A DNA stretch of 64,000 nt from Larix kaempferi. Lineage: Eukaryota > Streptophyta > Pinopsida > Pinales > Pinaceae. The notes under the pieces are model-generated. The model made no database searches. It saw nothing but the letters and a program-made list of their open reading frames with translations, and was not told where the DNA came from. The stretch spans positions 310,001 to 374,000 of the forward strand of contig BSBM01000036.1 of the NCBI GenBank assembly GCA_027924585.1, given 5' to 3'. This document shows, piece after piece, positions 1 through 9,659 of the stretch (within the stretch, counting starts at the first letter, position 1; each line of letters opens with the position of its first letter). Both the position numbers and the translations under genes were made by a program.

Positions 1-1
1 A

Positions 2-3000
2 TTCAAAAACTCTATCTGGGAACTCTCATCAGATACTGGGGAGCAGGTTTCCAGCTTTGATGGATTAGCAGCGCTGGGAGTTCGACATTTTGGAGATCTC
101 TTCACGGCTACACCTGGAACTTCCATTGCTGAGGTCATTCGGGTGACTCAGCTTTTTCCCAGCTTCGTGGGGGAGGCAGATAACTGTATGTTGATGGAGG
201 AGGTGTCGCTGGAAGAACTCTCGACGGTGATGAAATCATTAAACAGAGATAGCAGCCCGGGGCCTGATGGATGGCCGATAGAATTCTTCCTAGGATTCTA
301 TGACTTCTTCGGGGAGGAGATTTTGCAAGTGGTGGAAGAATCGCGCAAGGCTGGGTTTATCCATGGTCCATTCAACTCCACGTTTTTATCTCTGATACCT
401 AAGACTGACAAGCCGGTCAAATTTGCAGAATTCAGACCAATCTCTCTCTGTAACTGCATATATAAGATCATCTCTAAGGTAATGGCGCGCAGACTCAAGA
501 AGATTTTATCTCAGAACATTTCGTGTGAGCAATTTGGCTTCTTGGAAGGACGCCAAATTCATGAGGCAATTGGAATTGCACAGGAAGGATTACACACGCT
601 CAAGGTGCAGAAGCAAAAGGGAGCGGTGATTAAGATTGATCTCTCCAAAGCCTTTGACAGGGTTAGCTGGCTTTATATCCGGTTGCTTCTTACTCACCTG
701 GGGTTCTGCTATGATTTTATCAGATGGATTATGGCCTGCCTCACCACGGTGAATTTTGCTGTACTAATCAATGGTTCTGCAAGCCCTTTCTTCCAGGCTG
801 GGAGGGGTCTTCGACAGGGATGCCCCCTGTCTCCTCTGTTGTTTCTCCTCGTCGCTGAAGGCCTTAGCCGTTTTATGATGAACGCCAAAGCTGAAGGCGC
901 CTTTAGAGGCATTTCTATCTCTCAGGTTCTGTTCATTACACACCTCCTTTTTGTTGATGACATCCTGATTTTCTGTGATGGCACGAGCCAGGATATTGAC
1001 AAGGTGGTTGAAGGCATCCACTTATTACAAGCTGCAGCGGGTATGTTAGTAAATATCAACAAATCAACGATCACTTGCTCGCATTTATCCGAGCCGGAGA
1101 TTCTTAACCTGGTGAACAAACTACCCTACCAGACATTGGATTTAGATGATGGATTACAGTATCTTGGCTTCCAATTGAAACCGAATGCTTATTTGAAGGC
1201 AGATTGGAGCTGGCTAATAGCAAAATTAGAACTGCGTCTTCACGGCTGGAGTCACAAATGGCTCTCTCGGGCAGGGAGGCTGGTTCTGATAAAATCCGTA
1301 TTGGAAGCAATTCCGGTTTATTGGCTGTCACTTGCTTGGATTCCCACTGGAGTTCTGGAGCAGATCAGGAGACTGTGTTTTGCCTTTCTTTGGAAGGGTT
1401 CGAGTGAGAATCGGGCGTTGGTGTGGGTACGTTGGGAGAAGATTGTTGTTCCTAAGGCATTGGGAGGATGGGGTTTAAAGAATATTTTCATGTTTGCAAA
1501 AGCATTGGGGGCCAAAGTGTCGTGGCGATTAATACATACACGGAGTCTCTGGACTAGAGTGGTCTATCATAAATACATTGCCCCTTTAACACTTCTCGAA
1601 TGGATCAGGATGAGAAACAAGTCGAGGGCTAACTGCTCAGTGGTGTGGAAAGCTGTGGTTAAGCACTTCACTTTAGTCGGATCGGGTTTAGTATGGAGGA
1701 TTGGCGACGGGAGACTTCTTCGGATAGGATTGGACCCATGGGTTGGCTGCAGGGGTGGACATGTACTTTCAATGGATCTGAGGTCCTTATTGGATTCTAG
1801 AGGATGTAATAATCTGAATGACTTAGCGGATCAGGGAGCTTCTACTCTATGGCAACAGGGGTGGTTTTCGGCACAACAACTTGGGATCTCGGCTGAACTG
1901 CAGGAGGAATGGGATGAATATATACGGCGGTTAAAACTGACCCATATTAGATTGACCAATAGGGATGATATACTTATATGGGAGCACCATCCATCCGGTG
2001 TATATTCTCCAAAACATGGATACATCCAGCTCAATGTGGAAAACCATAACAGGGTTTTGGTGTGGTGGTGGAAATTATTATGGAAATTGAGATGTCCGGG
2101 TAAAGCTAAATTACTTTTCTGGGCTATACTGGAAAATAAGGCCCCTACTTGGGACATTCTGCAAAAACGTTTCCTCCAGGGTCCGGGAATCTGTCCCCTT
2201 TGTAAGGTTGCTGAAGAAAATCTGGCCCATCTTTTCATACATTGTCAATTCTCACAGACTGTTTGGTCTGAGATCAGCAAGATATTGGCTAATAAGGTGG
2301 GGTGGAGGGGAACGTGTGTGCTGGAAGCATTCCAGTTATGGTGGACTGATCAGTATTCATCCCCTCTCCGGGCTCTCCCGTGTATATACACATGGGGCAT
2401 ATGGCTCGCCCGCAATAAGGTGATTTTCCAGGACTGCAGGGTACCTGTGGAGTATGTAGTGGCTCAGATGGTGGCGGTCACTCTTCATTACGTGGCCCCA
2501 GTACAAGTGAGCAGAAAACGACCTGTGAGAGTGGAACAGATTGATCTCTCCATGCCATGGGCATTCTTCGATGGTGCCTCAAACCAACAATCGGTTTCTG
2601 GAGGGGGGGGAATCCTTTACAAATCTGAGGCACATTATTTCCATCTGGTGGCGGGATTGGGAAGTGGAACAAATAACTACGCAGAACTCATGTCACTAAA
2701 ATTGTTGATGTTATTTGCACTGGAACAAGGATGCTTGTCCCTTCAGATCTTTGGTGACTCCTTGATAATCATCAACTGGGCTAAGGAGATTACTTTGTGT
2801 CACGTGATGGAGCTTTTACCTATCCTGGAAGAGGTGAACCGGATAAAATTAAATTTCAACCACATCACATTTACACATATTTACAGAGAGCGGAATGTAT
2901 TGGCAGACCAGCTATCCAAAGAGGCAACGGACTTCGCGATGGGTACATGGAAGATCACCATTCACTCTCCGGCTGGCACTTTCAGCTATCCACACAGTCC

Positions 3001-3010
3001 ATTTGTTTGA
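2..3010 (+). CDS. LINE ORF2: reverse transcriptase, zinc knuckle and RNase H (5' partial)
   Basis: The reading frame is open from base 2 to the stop at 3010, so the GTG at 143 is not a real start; the protein continues from outside the window. Counting residues from that GTG, the RT core runs from about 40 to 320. It has SSPGPDGWP near 38, the first catalytic Asp in KIDLSKAFDRVSW (about 164-176), RQGCPLSPLLF near 224 and the catalytic FVDD at about 270-273. A zf-RVT knuckle CX2CX8HX4C lies at about 684-701. A C-terminal RNase H at about 805-930 keeps its acidic residues in FDGAS, NYAEL, GDS and LADQLS. Plant L1 elements are known to carry such an extra RNase H. There is no stop or frameshift in more than 1000 codons, so this copy is recent or still competent. 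A broken copy or host-domesticated gene is unlikely given the poly(A) end. Confidence 0.93.
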   Translation, partial: FKNSIWELSSDTGEQVSSFDGLAALGVRHFGDLFTATPGTSIAEVIRVTQLFPSFVGEADNCMLMEEVSLEELSTVMKSLNRDSSPGPDGWPIEFFLGFYDFFGEEILQVVEESRKAGFIHGPFNSTFLSLIPKTDKPVKFAEFRPISLCNCIYKIISKVMARRLKKILSQNISCEQFGFLEGRQIHEAIGIAQEGLHTLKVQKQKGAVIKIDLSKAFDRVSWLYIRLLLTHLGFCYDFIRWIMACLTTVNFAVLINGSASPFFQAGRGLRQGCPLSPLLFLLVAEGLSRFMMNAKAEGAFRGISISQVLFITHLLFVDDILIFCDGTSQDIDKVVEGIHLLQAAAGMLVNINKSTITCSHLSEPEILNLVNKLPYQTLDLDDGLQYLGFQLKPNAYLKADWSWLIAKLELRLHGWSHKWLSRAGRLVLIKSVLEAIPVYWLSLAWIPTGVLEQIRRLCFAFLWKGSSENRALVWVRWEKIVVPKALGGWGLKNIFMFAKALGAKVSWRLIHTRSLWTRVVYHKYIAPLTLLEWIRMRNKSRANCSVVWKAVVKHFTLVGSGLVWRIGDGRLLRIGLDPWVGCRGGHVLSMDLRSLLDSRGCNNLNDLADQGASTLWQQGWFSAQQLGISAELQEEWDEYIRRLKLTHIRLTNRDDILIWEHHPSGVYSPKHGYIQLNVENHNRVLVWWWKLLWKLRCPGKAKLLFWAILENKAPTWDILQKRFLQGPGICPLCKVAEENLAHLFIHCQFSQTVWSEISKILANKVGWRGTCVLEAFQLWWTDQYSSPLRALPCIYTWGIWLARNKVIFQDCRVPVEYVVAQMVAVTLHYVAPVQVSRKRPVRVEQIDLSMPWAFFDGASNQQSVSGGGGILYKSEAHYFHLVAGLGSGTNNYAELMSLKLLMLFALEQGCLSLQIFGDSLIIINWAKEITLCHVMELLPILEEVNRIKLNFNHITFTHIYRERNVLADQLSKEATDFAMGTWKITIHSPAGTFSYPHSPFV

Positions 3011-3148
3011 GGTTCTGGAGGCTCGGCTCTGCACTACTAAGCATATATTTGATGGGGGCGTTGAGAAACAGCAGCACACTTTCAGCTACACACAGTCAAT
3101 TTTGAGGATCAGGAGACTCGGCTCTGCTCTAAGATATTTGATGGGGGA
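2977..3148 (+). repeat. 100-bp direct duplication at LINE-A stop codon / 3' UTR
   Basis: The motif CACTTTCAGCTA starts at 2977 and again at 3077, and both copies go on through a shared CTCGGCTCTGC and ATATTTGATGGGG, so the period is 100 bp with scattered differences. The first copy covers the last codons and stop of ORF2; the second lies in the 3' UTR. It may be a family feature of this LINE or a private duplication. Confidence 0.8.
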
Positions 3149-3526
3149 GAGCACGCTATTATTCTCCAGATGGGAGAAGGTTTAATTGATTTTGAGGACC
3201 GGTCTCCACGCTGTCAATGATCGAGTCCACAGGGTATAAGTATATCGCACAGTATTTGAACCAGAGTAAAAAATGATAACAAAGAGTGCTGTGAACAGCA
3301 TTAATCGGTTATCAAGCACATAATGAGCATTTATAGATACAGGCTGGGACAGCCTTATATTGAATTCATATGAATTATTGATGCGGGAAATAAGGACAAC
3401 GTTCGATCAGAGATGATCAAGACACTGCTGATTTTTGTAATTATGAATATGGAAAGTAATTTGTGACAATGTAGGGATCGTAGTGATCTTATTACATGTG
3501 TTGAATGTAATTTTGTTCTTTTCTGA

Positions 3527-3563
3527 AATAAAATTACGAATTTTTCCAAGGGAAAAAAAAAAA
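3527..3563 (+). terminator. LINE-A polyadenylation signal and A-tail
   Basis: AATAAA at 3527-3532 is followed about 20 bp later by an uninterrupted A-run (3553-3563) that ends the element. Confidence 0.75.
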
Positions 3564-4876
3564 TGCTTCTGCCAATGGTTCCAATGGCCTATCGGAGCTT
3601 CCGTTTAGTATAAATGATCTGGCATGTCGGATTAATCCCATGTCGTGGTGATGAAGCATTTTCGGACTATTTGCAGGTAATGTTAGTTCAGTAAATTTAT
3701 GTTTCCGTTAATAAATTCTCTTGTAGACACTAAAAGAACGAGAATCACGAACTCGTAAAGCTTAAATCATTGATCATTAGGCTAACTGAAATTTTAGCAC
3801 TAATGGTAGTGATTTTAGCACTATATAGTAATAATGGTGTCACTACCAATATTACATTACATTAATAATAATGGTGTCATATATAAATAAATGATACTTA
3901 TATAAATATTACATTAAAATTAATATAAATTTATTTTATAAGAAGATTTATTTATAAGGGTAAAATCATTTTTGTTTTTCATTTCAATCTTTTAAAAATT
4001 ATAACAAAAATTAAAATACAAATAATGAAAGCAGTTTTAAATCTAAATAATTTTTGTTGTTAAACCTATATTCAATTCCATTCTCGCTAATATTTCTATT
4101 GCTAATCATTTCAGATGAAAATAAATCTTACTTTAATACAAATGTACACTTGGTCACCAAGTTTAGAATACTAGGTAGTTGGAGTCTACAATTCCACAAA
4201 TTATTTTAGAAATATCCTAAAATGGTACTAGTCGTTGTAAACATTTGAGACACATGACACTCTCTCACTCATGTTTTTTCTTGCAGTTTGGCATGTTCTT
4301 CCATGGCTTTGAAGGCAATTGTGCAAAACTCTAACTTCTTTTTTCTTTTGGTTTTTTGTTACAGATATATAATAAACATAAAACTAATTTCTTGAATCCA
4401 CTCCACCAACATAATTCAAGTGAATGCCATATTGATTGCCAACCCAAAAACATGTGCTTGTGTGCATCACTAATTGGCTAGTTGGGGGCTTGAACCCTTT
4501 TCATGGCAATTAAGTTGTAGATCCTTTGTTTGTAGCAACATCCAACCACTTGAATTCCCTCCAATTCAAGTTGATCTTGCTTATGATGGGAGTTTTCGTA
4601 ATACATGGGTTTGTGAAATAGGGAGCTGGACTTAAACACTTGAGTTAGAGGAGTTAGGTTTTGTTTCACACAACCCAGTTAAGGCAAATTTAGTAATCAC
4701 CTGAATGATGGAGCTACCATTTTTCTTGTTGTGAAGTGGCTTGGCTTGTTGAATTCACTAGGATGTTAAGGAGGTGATTTACTGGGATGTTGAGGAGGTG
4801 GGTGATTCATATGTTGGATTATGTTTGTAGGTTAGTTGAGTGCATCACCAATATTTCATAAAATAAGTATGTTGAT
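3564..4876. other. AT-rich upstream DNA, no recognised gene
   Basis: No convincing coding sequence is seen. At 3566-3675 a short open stretch with a possible frameshift ends in GACTATTTGCAG followed by GTAATG, which resembles an exon end with a donor site, but I recognise no protein. From 3680 to 4870 the DNA is mostly low-complexity AT-rich sequence. Confidence 0.4.
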
Positions 4877-5472
4877 GTGATCAAAGTTGATCACCCAATG
4901 TCATCCCAATTAGTTAGTCAAAACCACTTGACCACACTTAGTCAATTCTCTACATTACATGGAGTTTTGTGCCAAGATTTCAAATCAAAATGTATCTTTG
5001 GCAATTTGTCAACCAATGGTATTTTTTTGGTGTGTTGTCTTCTTCTTGGAATCTTTTCCAATACCAATGTTCCTTCCGCACAATCCCCATCTCCTCAATT
5101 AGCACTTGTTTATCTCAAGGAGCATCCAATAAATGAAAGCGATCATCACCACCACTTTACCTTCAAAGAAGAGAAACAACATGTACTTCATGTGGCAAAG
5201 CATGGCGAAAAATGCATGGGAAACAATGAACGTGAAGAGAAAGTTTACAATCATGGTGATGCTCTAAACAACATGTACTTCATGTGGTAGAGCATGGCGA
5301 AAAATGCATGGGCAACAATGAACGTGAAGAGAAATTTTACAATCATGGTGATGCTCTACTAAACTATTTGGTCTCTCTTTCGAAAGTGCTTCCTTTCAAA
5401 TCCAGAAGCATCACAAGAAGCCTCCTTTCATGGGTGAGATGGTTTGACGAACTACTAGTTAACCCTGGTTAG
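4877..5472 (+). other. Unrecognised open stretch with internal duplication
   Basis: Two overlapping open stretches (137 and 62 codons) share a duplicated His- and Glu-rich segment (HGEKCMGNNEREEK). I recognise no family. The duplication and a stop between the two parts argue for decayed or non-coding DNA rather than an active gene. A hydrophobic run near residues 50-65 of the first stretch might mimic a membrane segment. Confidence 0.25.
5178..5361 (+). repeat. 92-bp direct tandem duplication
   Basis: AACATGTACTTCATGTGG occurs at 5178 and 5270, and both copies continue through matching sequence to GGTGATGCTCTA; the period is 92 bp with a few substitutions. Confidence 0.85.
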
Positions 5473-5696
5473 CTAAGCTTTTTGTGGTCAGGGTTACTCT
5501 TTTGTCAAAATGACTTAGGACTTGCACCCAGTACCAATCTCTTATTCATATATGAAAGAAAAAACTTTGGTGGGTGGCTATCCCTTAAGCCTCAACGACT
5601 TGCTTTCTCAAAGGCCTTTTGGCAGGATATGCTGCAACGCAGCTTTCTCTTGTTATGAATTAAGTTTTCAATGTTTTAAAATAATGTAAAGAGAAA

Positions 5697-5896
5697 ATAA
5701 TATTTTTTTTATTTGAAATTTGGCAAGTATTATTTTGAAATAATAGAATGGTGGATATCAAAATTAAACATGGTATAATTTAGCTACGTTGAGAGTATAA
5801 TATTTTTTTTATTTGAAATTTGGCAAGTATTATTTTGAAATAATAGAATGGTGGATATCAAAATTAAACATGGTATAATTTAGCTACGTTGAGAGT
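5697..5896 (+). repeat. Perfect 100-bp tandem duplication
   Basis: Bases 5697-5796 and 5797-5896 read the same throughout by eye (ATAATATTTTTTTTATTTG ... GTTGAGAGT). The absence of differences in neutral AT-rich DNA points to a recent duplication, or to an assembly duplication. Confidence 0.9.
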
Positions 5897-6240
5897 ATAT
5901 AAGAGTGTTAATTCTATTTTTTAAATAAATATAACAATTTTATTTATTTAAAATTGCAAATTTGGAAAAGATTGTTTGTGATGGCAAATTAGAGAATGTA
6001 AAACTTATAATGTTTAGTCTTTTTTTAAATGTTTTCCATGTCTATCATAGAACTTAAACATAATTGAGTAAATCCAAAAATGTTTCATAAATTATAAATA
6101 TAAATATAAAATAAAATGGAACTGTCTTTGCCCCATTTTCTTTACCAATGTTTATTGTACGTTTATTATACTTCTATGGTGTTTAAAGTTATGATTTTTT
6201 TCCCTTGTAAATAAATCTCCAGTAAACTTCTTGGCACTTC
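5740..6240 (+). repeat. Dispersed repeat family R4, copy 1
   Basis: This segment resembles 13330-13760 and, more distantly, 14880-15180. Shared landmarks in order are an AATGGTGGATAT-like start, AAATTTGGAAAAGATTGTTTG, a TTTTCTTTACCAATGTT-like stretch and CTTCTATGGTGTTTAAAGTT. No coding potential is seen; the class is unknown. Confidence 0.5.
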
Positions 6241-6344
6241 CATTGCAACAAAACCTTGTCATTACCCTTTAGCTTCCTTTTTGCTTGCATTTATGTAAAG
6301 TTGACATTATTTCATGAGATGGTGCTAAACTCGACGTTATTTCT

Positions 6345-6425
6345 TGCGCTAGGTTTAGTGCCAAGTTTAACCCCAAGTTTAGCACCAGGTTTAACTTTAG
6401 TGCTAGGTTTTGCACCAAGTTTCCT
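6345..6425 (+). repeat. Short degenerate array of GTTTAGCACCA-like units
   Basis: Units such as AGGTTTAGTGCCAAGTTTAA repeat about six times with variation (GTTTAGTGCCA, GTTTAACCCCA, GTTTAGCACCA, GTTTTGCACCA). A similar phrase recurs singly near 8675. Confidence 0.6.
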
Positions 6426-6522
6426 GAGTGACTAAATAAAAGTGAGGGAAACTTTTCAAAAAGAAAGCTAAGTAGTATCAAAGGTTAAAAATAAGACACT
6501 TGTCAAAATCCTCATGAGTTGG

Positions 6523-6632
6523 AAGGAATTTCAATTATTTTAATTAAAATCCATAATTTTCCCTCATAAAAGCCCGAAAGGAATTTCAATTATTTTAATT
6601 AAAATCCCTAATTTTCCCTCATAAAAGCCCGT
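6523..6632 (+). repeat. 55-bp tandem duplication
   Basis: AAGGAATTTCAATTATTTTA starts at 6523 and 6578, and each copy ends in CCCTCATAAAAGCCCG; one base differs (CCATAATT versus CCCTAATT). Confidence 0.85.
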
Positions 6633-6724
6633 CAAAACCTACTTTTCCATTCTTTTCTCATTTCCTCTCTTTATCTCTTCTCTTCTCCACCCTTCTCCTT
6701 TCTCCCTTGAGATTTCTTATCTTA

Positions 6725-7170
6725 TGGTTTCATCCTCATGGAGGATAGGGTTTTGGTTTCATGGAGCAACCCCCATTAGAAAGATAACATATTCTCCTTC
6801 CGTTTTCCTCCTTCCTTCCTATTTTTTCCTTTATTGACTTACTAATGTTTATTGTTGTTTCGGTGTTGTAGGTTTATGATTTCATGTATGGAGGAGAAGG
6901 TTTCATCAAAGAACCTCCATAATGAAGATAATGACTTCTCCCTTCCCTTTTCCTCCTCCCTTCCCATTTTATTTTTATTTATTTATTTTCTAATATTTAT
7001 TGTTATTTGTTGTTGTGGGTTTAGGGTTTCGTGCATGGAGGCTAGGGTTTCATGGTGGAACCTCCATAAGGAAGGTAATGGCTTCTCCATTCCCTTCTCT
7101 TTTTTCCTTCCAATTTTCCTTTGTTTTTCTTTATTGATTTTCTAGAGTTTATTATTTTTGTGTTGTTGCA
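6725..7170 (+). repeat. Three diverged tandem copies of a ~146-bp unit
   Basis: Units begin near 6725, 6871 and 7018. Each contains GTTTCATG.ATGGAGG, a second GGTTTCATGGTGGAACC-like phrase, CTCCATAAGGAAG, a pyrimidine-rich CTTCCCTTTTCCTCC stretch and TTTATTGTT..TGTTGT. Copies differ at many bases, so the array is old. Each unit ends in TTGT(A/T)G or TTGCAG, which looks like a splice acceptor, but no coding exon follows. Confidence 0.75.
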
Positions 7171-7383
7171 GGGTTAATGGAGAAAGAAGAAAAACGACAT
7201 TTGTTGGGATTTCTTTAATGCACAAATCTAGTTCATGGGTATGGATTAAGGAATACCCTTACATTAATGTAAGAAGATCGGGATTCAAATCATTGCACCC
7301 GTCTATCTCTTATTACCTTCTTATTTGTTTGCATGCATAGGCCATGTTATTTCAATTCAGATATGCATTTTAAGGTATATTTT

Positions 7384-7500
7384 TGTGGGAACGTTGCTCA
7401 AGTAGAGTTCTTTCCTTTTGGAAAGTTACAGGTTTAAATCCCAACAATCCCATAACATTTTCCATTTCTATTTCATTTTTTACAATTTTCCATTTATGTT
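7384..7500 (+). repeat. tRNA-like SINE candidate S1
   Basis: An A-box-like TTGCTCAAGTAG (7394-7405) and a B-box-like GGTTTAAATCC (7431-7441) are spaced as in a tRNA gene. The same architecture and flanks (TTTTGTGGGAA before; TTTTCCATTT...TTTTACAATTTTCCATTT after) recur at 8464-8590. The head is too degenerate to be a functional tRNA; a tRNA-derived SINE is the best reading. Confidence 0.55.
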
Positions 7501-7508
7501 TTTGATCC

Positions 7509-7950
7509 GCATTGCAGTTGGCAAGTCATCGACGTTGATGCAACTTCGACACGACTTCAACTTGACAAGTTTCCAGTCCGATAGGTTAGCTCCGATAGGT
7601 TCCGAATTTGACACAACTTTGACGGGCCTCTTCCTTGCAACACCATTGTGGGACGACGACTACGCCATACAAGGACGAACACAACTCCCTTGTTTCAGGT
7701 TGCCAAGGCTGGCCAGATCCCATCTCAAGGAAAATGGTACTCTGTTACTGAATTGACCGACAAGTTTCCTCACCTTCGTGATCAAACAATGGGGTCCATT
7801 GTTTCTTAAGGAAGGAGGTCTGACAAGCATCGCAATTGGAAAGTCATTGACGTTGATGCAACTTCGACACGACTTCGACTCGATAAGTTTCCAGTCCGAC
7901 AGGTTAGCTCCGACATGTTTCGAATTCGACACAACTCTGACGAGTCTCGA
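7509..7950 (+). repeat. Duplicated CGAC-rich block (318-bp spacing)
   Basis: About 120 bp starting GCATTGCAGTTGG at 7509 reappears at 7827 as GCATCGCAATTGG with the same order of motifs (GACGTTGATGCAACTTCGAC, AGTTTCCAGTCCGA, GGTTAGCTCCGA). The stretch 7530-8070 is unusually rich in TTCGAC/CGACAC words. Neither strand shows a recognised protein, although long open frames exist on the minus strand because the sequence is CG-rich. Confidence 0.7.
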
Positions 7951-8045
7951 CTTCGACACACCTCGACACATTCGCAACTTTGACATGTTCAACAAGCTCA
8001 CAGTTCGCGACATCGACAAGCAGCGTCGGCATGCGACCAACGATT

Positions 8046-8400
8046 GTTGAACTTCGACAGACTGTCTCTCTGTCTTCCAGTCGACTGTAACGGTTGAACT
8101 GTTGAACCGTTCTAACTTCTTCTTTGTAACTGAACGTAACGGGAAAGCACCCAAGCATCTCATAAATCTATATAAGCATGTATAATATTGTAACATACAA
8201 TGAATTTACGTGTTTACATCTAATAGAAGAACAATTCGCATTCCTGCATATTGCCTGTGCATATTGTGTTTATCTGTGTAGTGTAATCCTGCTTTGCTCA
8301 TTCTGCTTATTCTTATAGCTTCCGCCATAACAGAACCGACTCATTCAGTCGAACTGTTGTCCCCCTCGTGCTTCCTGGATACGACCCGGATCAGTTTTTG
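8046..8400 (+). repeat. LTR-like fragment (solo LTR candidate)
   Basis: TGTTGAACTTCGACAG near 8046 is followed by a TATA-like CTATATAAGCATG (about 8168), then TAATATTGTAACATACAATG and a pyrimidine-rich end, the usual layout of a plant LTR. No second copy, PBS or target duplication was found, so this is tentative; it could also be the rest of the CGAC-rich repeat. Confidence 0.3.
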
Positions 8401-8463
8401 TAAGTTCTAATTTGCATTAGGTTAGTTTAGCTTTAGTTAAAATTTGCACTTTTAATCTTAGCT

Positions 8464-8590
8464 TTTTGTGGGAATGTAGCTCAGGTAGATATCTTGCCTC
8501 TTGGTAAGTGATATGGGTTCATCTCCCAACATTTCCTTACCATTTTTTCCAAATTTTACCATTTTATTTTTCTATTTCCATAAATTTAAT
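8464..8590 (+). repeat. tRNA-like SINE candidate S2
   Basis: The A-box TAGCTCAGGTAG (8477-8488) fits the consensus well and the B-box GGTTCATCTCC (8516-8526) less well. The body and tail match S1 at 7384-7500. It is better preserved at the A-box than S1. Confidence 0.55.
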
Positions 8591-8769
8591 TTACAAATAG
8601 TTGGCGCTAAATCAAGCGTTAATCTTATTGTAAATCCGACACTGATTTTGATGCTTTAAAAAATGCAATTTCGCACTAGGTTTAGCACCAGATTTTCCAA
8701 CTCAATTGAAAAAAAAATTACACTAAAAAAGGACGCTAAATTATGTGCTAATTGTTTGTTCTGTTGTAG

Positions 8770-9394
8770 TGTTCCCTTGAGATAACACTCGAGACTACGT
8801 CTAAATTTATGATTAAGCATTTAGATTACAAACATAAATTGTTGAACTTGAGCAAACATAGTCTCCTTATTATTGCTTCTAGTACAAGCAATAGTCACTG
8901 AAAACCTAAAATAAATTGGATTAGAGATTTTAGGCTTGAGTTAACTATTGTAACATAAAAGAAGAAAATCAAATCAATAATATCAACAATATTAAATTTC
9001 ATATATGGATTAAGTTTAAAGAAAAGTAGTAGGTTGAGAATTAAATCTTTATTAATAGGAAGTTGAAATACAACAACGATTGGCAATTCTCGTGACCTTT
9101 ATAATGAAGCTAATCATTAAACTAAACCGAAAACACAATAGGATGAACTAATTTGTAAAATTTGTGGTACGCAAAAAGATAAGGATGAACAATATTTCAT
9201 TTTTAACTTGTCATGCTCTTAATAATAGAAGATGTAACTTCACCCAATTTCAATACTTAACTCTTGGGTCATCATTGCTTACAAAAACCTCAATCAAGTT
9301 AGTACTTTCATATCCACTGTGTTCAAATATATAATTGACTTCATAAAGAATATTTACTCTATTTCCCTTGATTTATCCAATAGACCTTATTTGT
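8770..9394 (+). pseudogene. Fossil LINE-B 3' end, copy 1
   Basis: A decayed frame around 9150-9330 reads ICKICGTQKDKDEQYFIF, which fits the CX2C...DE.HF.F knuckle at the C-terminus of LINE-B (compare 11060-11120). The segment is homologous to 13870-14570 over about 600 bp, including ACAAACATAAATTGTTGAAC and AATATCAACAATATTAAATT. Many stops and shifts make it non-functional. Confidence 0.5.
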
Positions 9395-9540
9395 ACAATG
9401 TGAATGGACCTCATGGTTAAGAACTTGTGTTTCTTCCTTGTGCCTCATAGGTTCAAATCTAAAAAGGGGGTAGGGTATGTACACCTCCATAGACTAAGTA
9501 TTGAAATCATTACTACGAGGAAATTGAAATATTATATATT
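9395..9540 (+). repeat. tRNA-like tail T1 attached to LINE-B fossil
   Basis: TGGACCTCATGGTTAAG followed 30-45 bp later by the B-box-like GGTTCAAATCT (9450-9460) and GGTAGGGTATGTACACC resembles the head of a tRNA-derived SINE. The same block with the same left neighbour recurs at 14570-14700. Confidence 0.5.
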
Positions 9541-9659
9541 TTTTATAAATCCTATTATGACAAATCAAAATGATTTTACCATAATTTTGAACTTAAAAAA
9601 CAAAATAAGTATCGCCACAAATAAAGCTAATGCGCATGGATTCTACAGTGAAATTTGTC

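Larger units (their letters stand above)
1..3563 (+). mobile_element. L1-type LINE (LINE-A), 5' part outside window
   Basis: A non-LTR retrotransposon enters from the left edge and ends with an AATAAA at 3527-3532 and an A-run at 3553-3563, the normal 3' end of a LINE. It holds one long ORF2 (2-3010) followed by about 550 bp of 3' UTR containing a 100-bp duplication. The endonuclease domain expected upstream of the RT is not in the window, so it is unknown whether the copy is full length. The target-site duplication cannot be checked because the 5' end is missing. It lies about 12.8 kb upstream of the synaptotagmin-like gene, in the same orientation. Confidence 0.93.

Noticed and set aside
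298-2672. Several open frames antisense to or out of phase with LINE-A
   Set aside because: They are shadows of the intact ORF2; none has its own recognisable motif.
4877-5290. 137-codon frame as a possible plant gene
   Set aside because: No family is recognised, it contains a tandem duplication and a broken continuation, and it lies in repeat-rich DNA; kept only as an unrecognised stretch.
7660-8196. 178-codon minus-strand frame
   Set aside because: It runs through the duplicated CGAC-rich block, whose composition keeps stops rare; the translation is Ser/Arg-rich and unlike any known protein.
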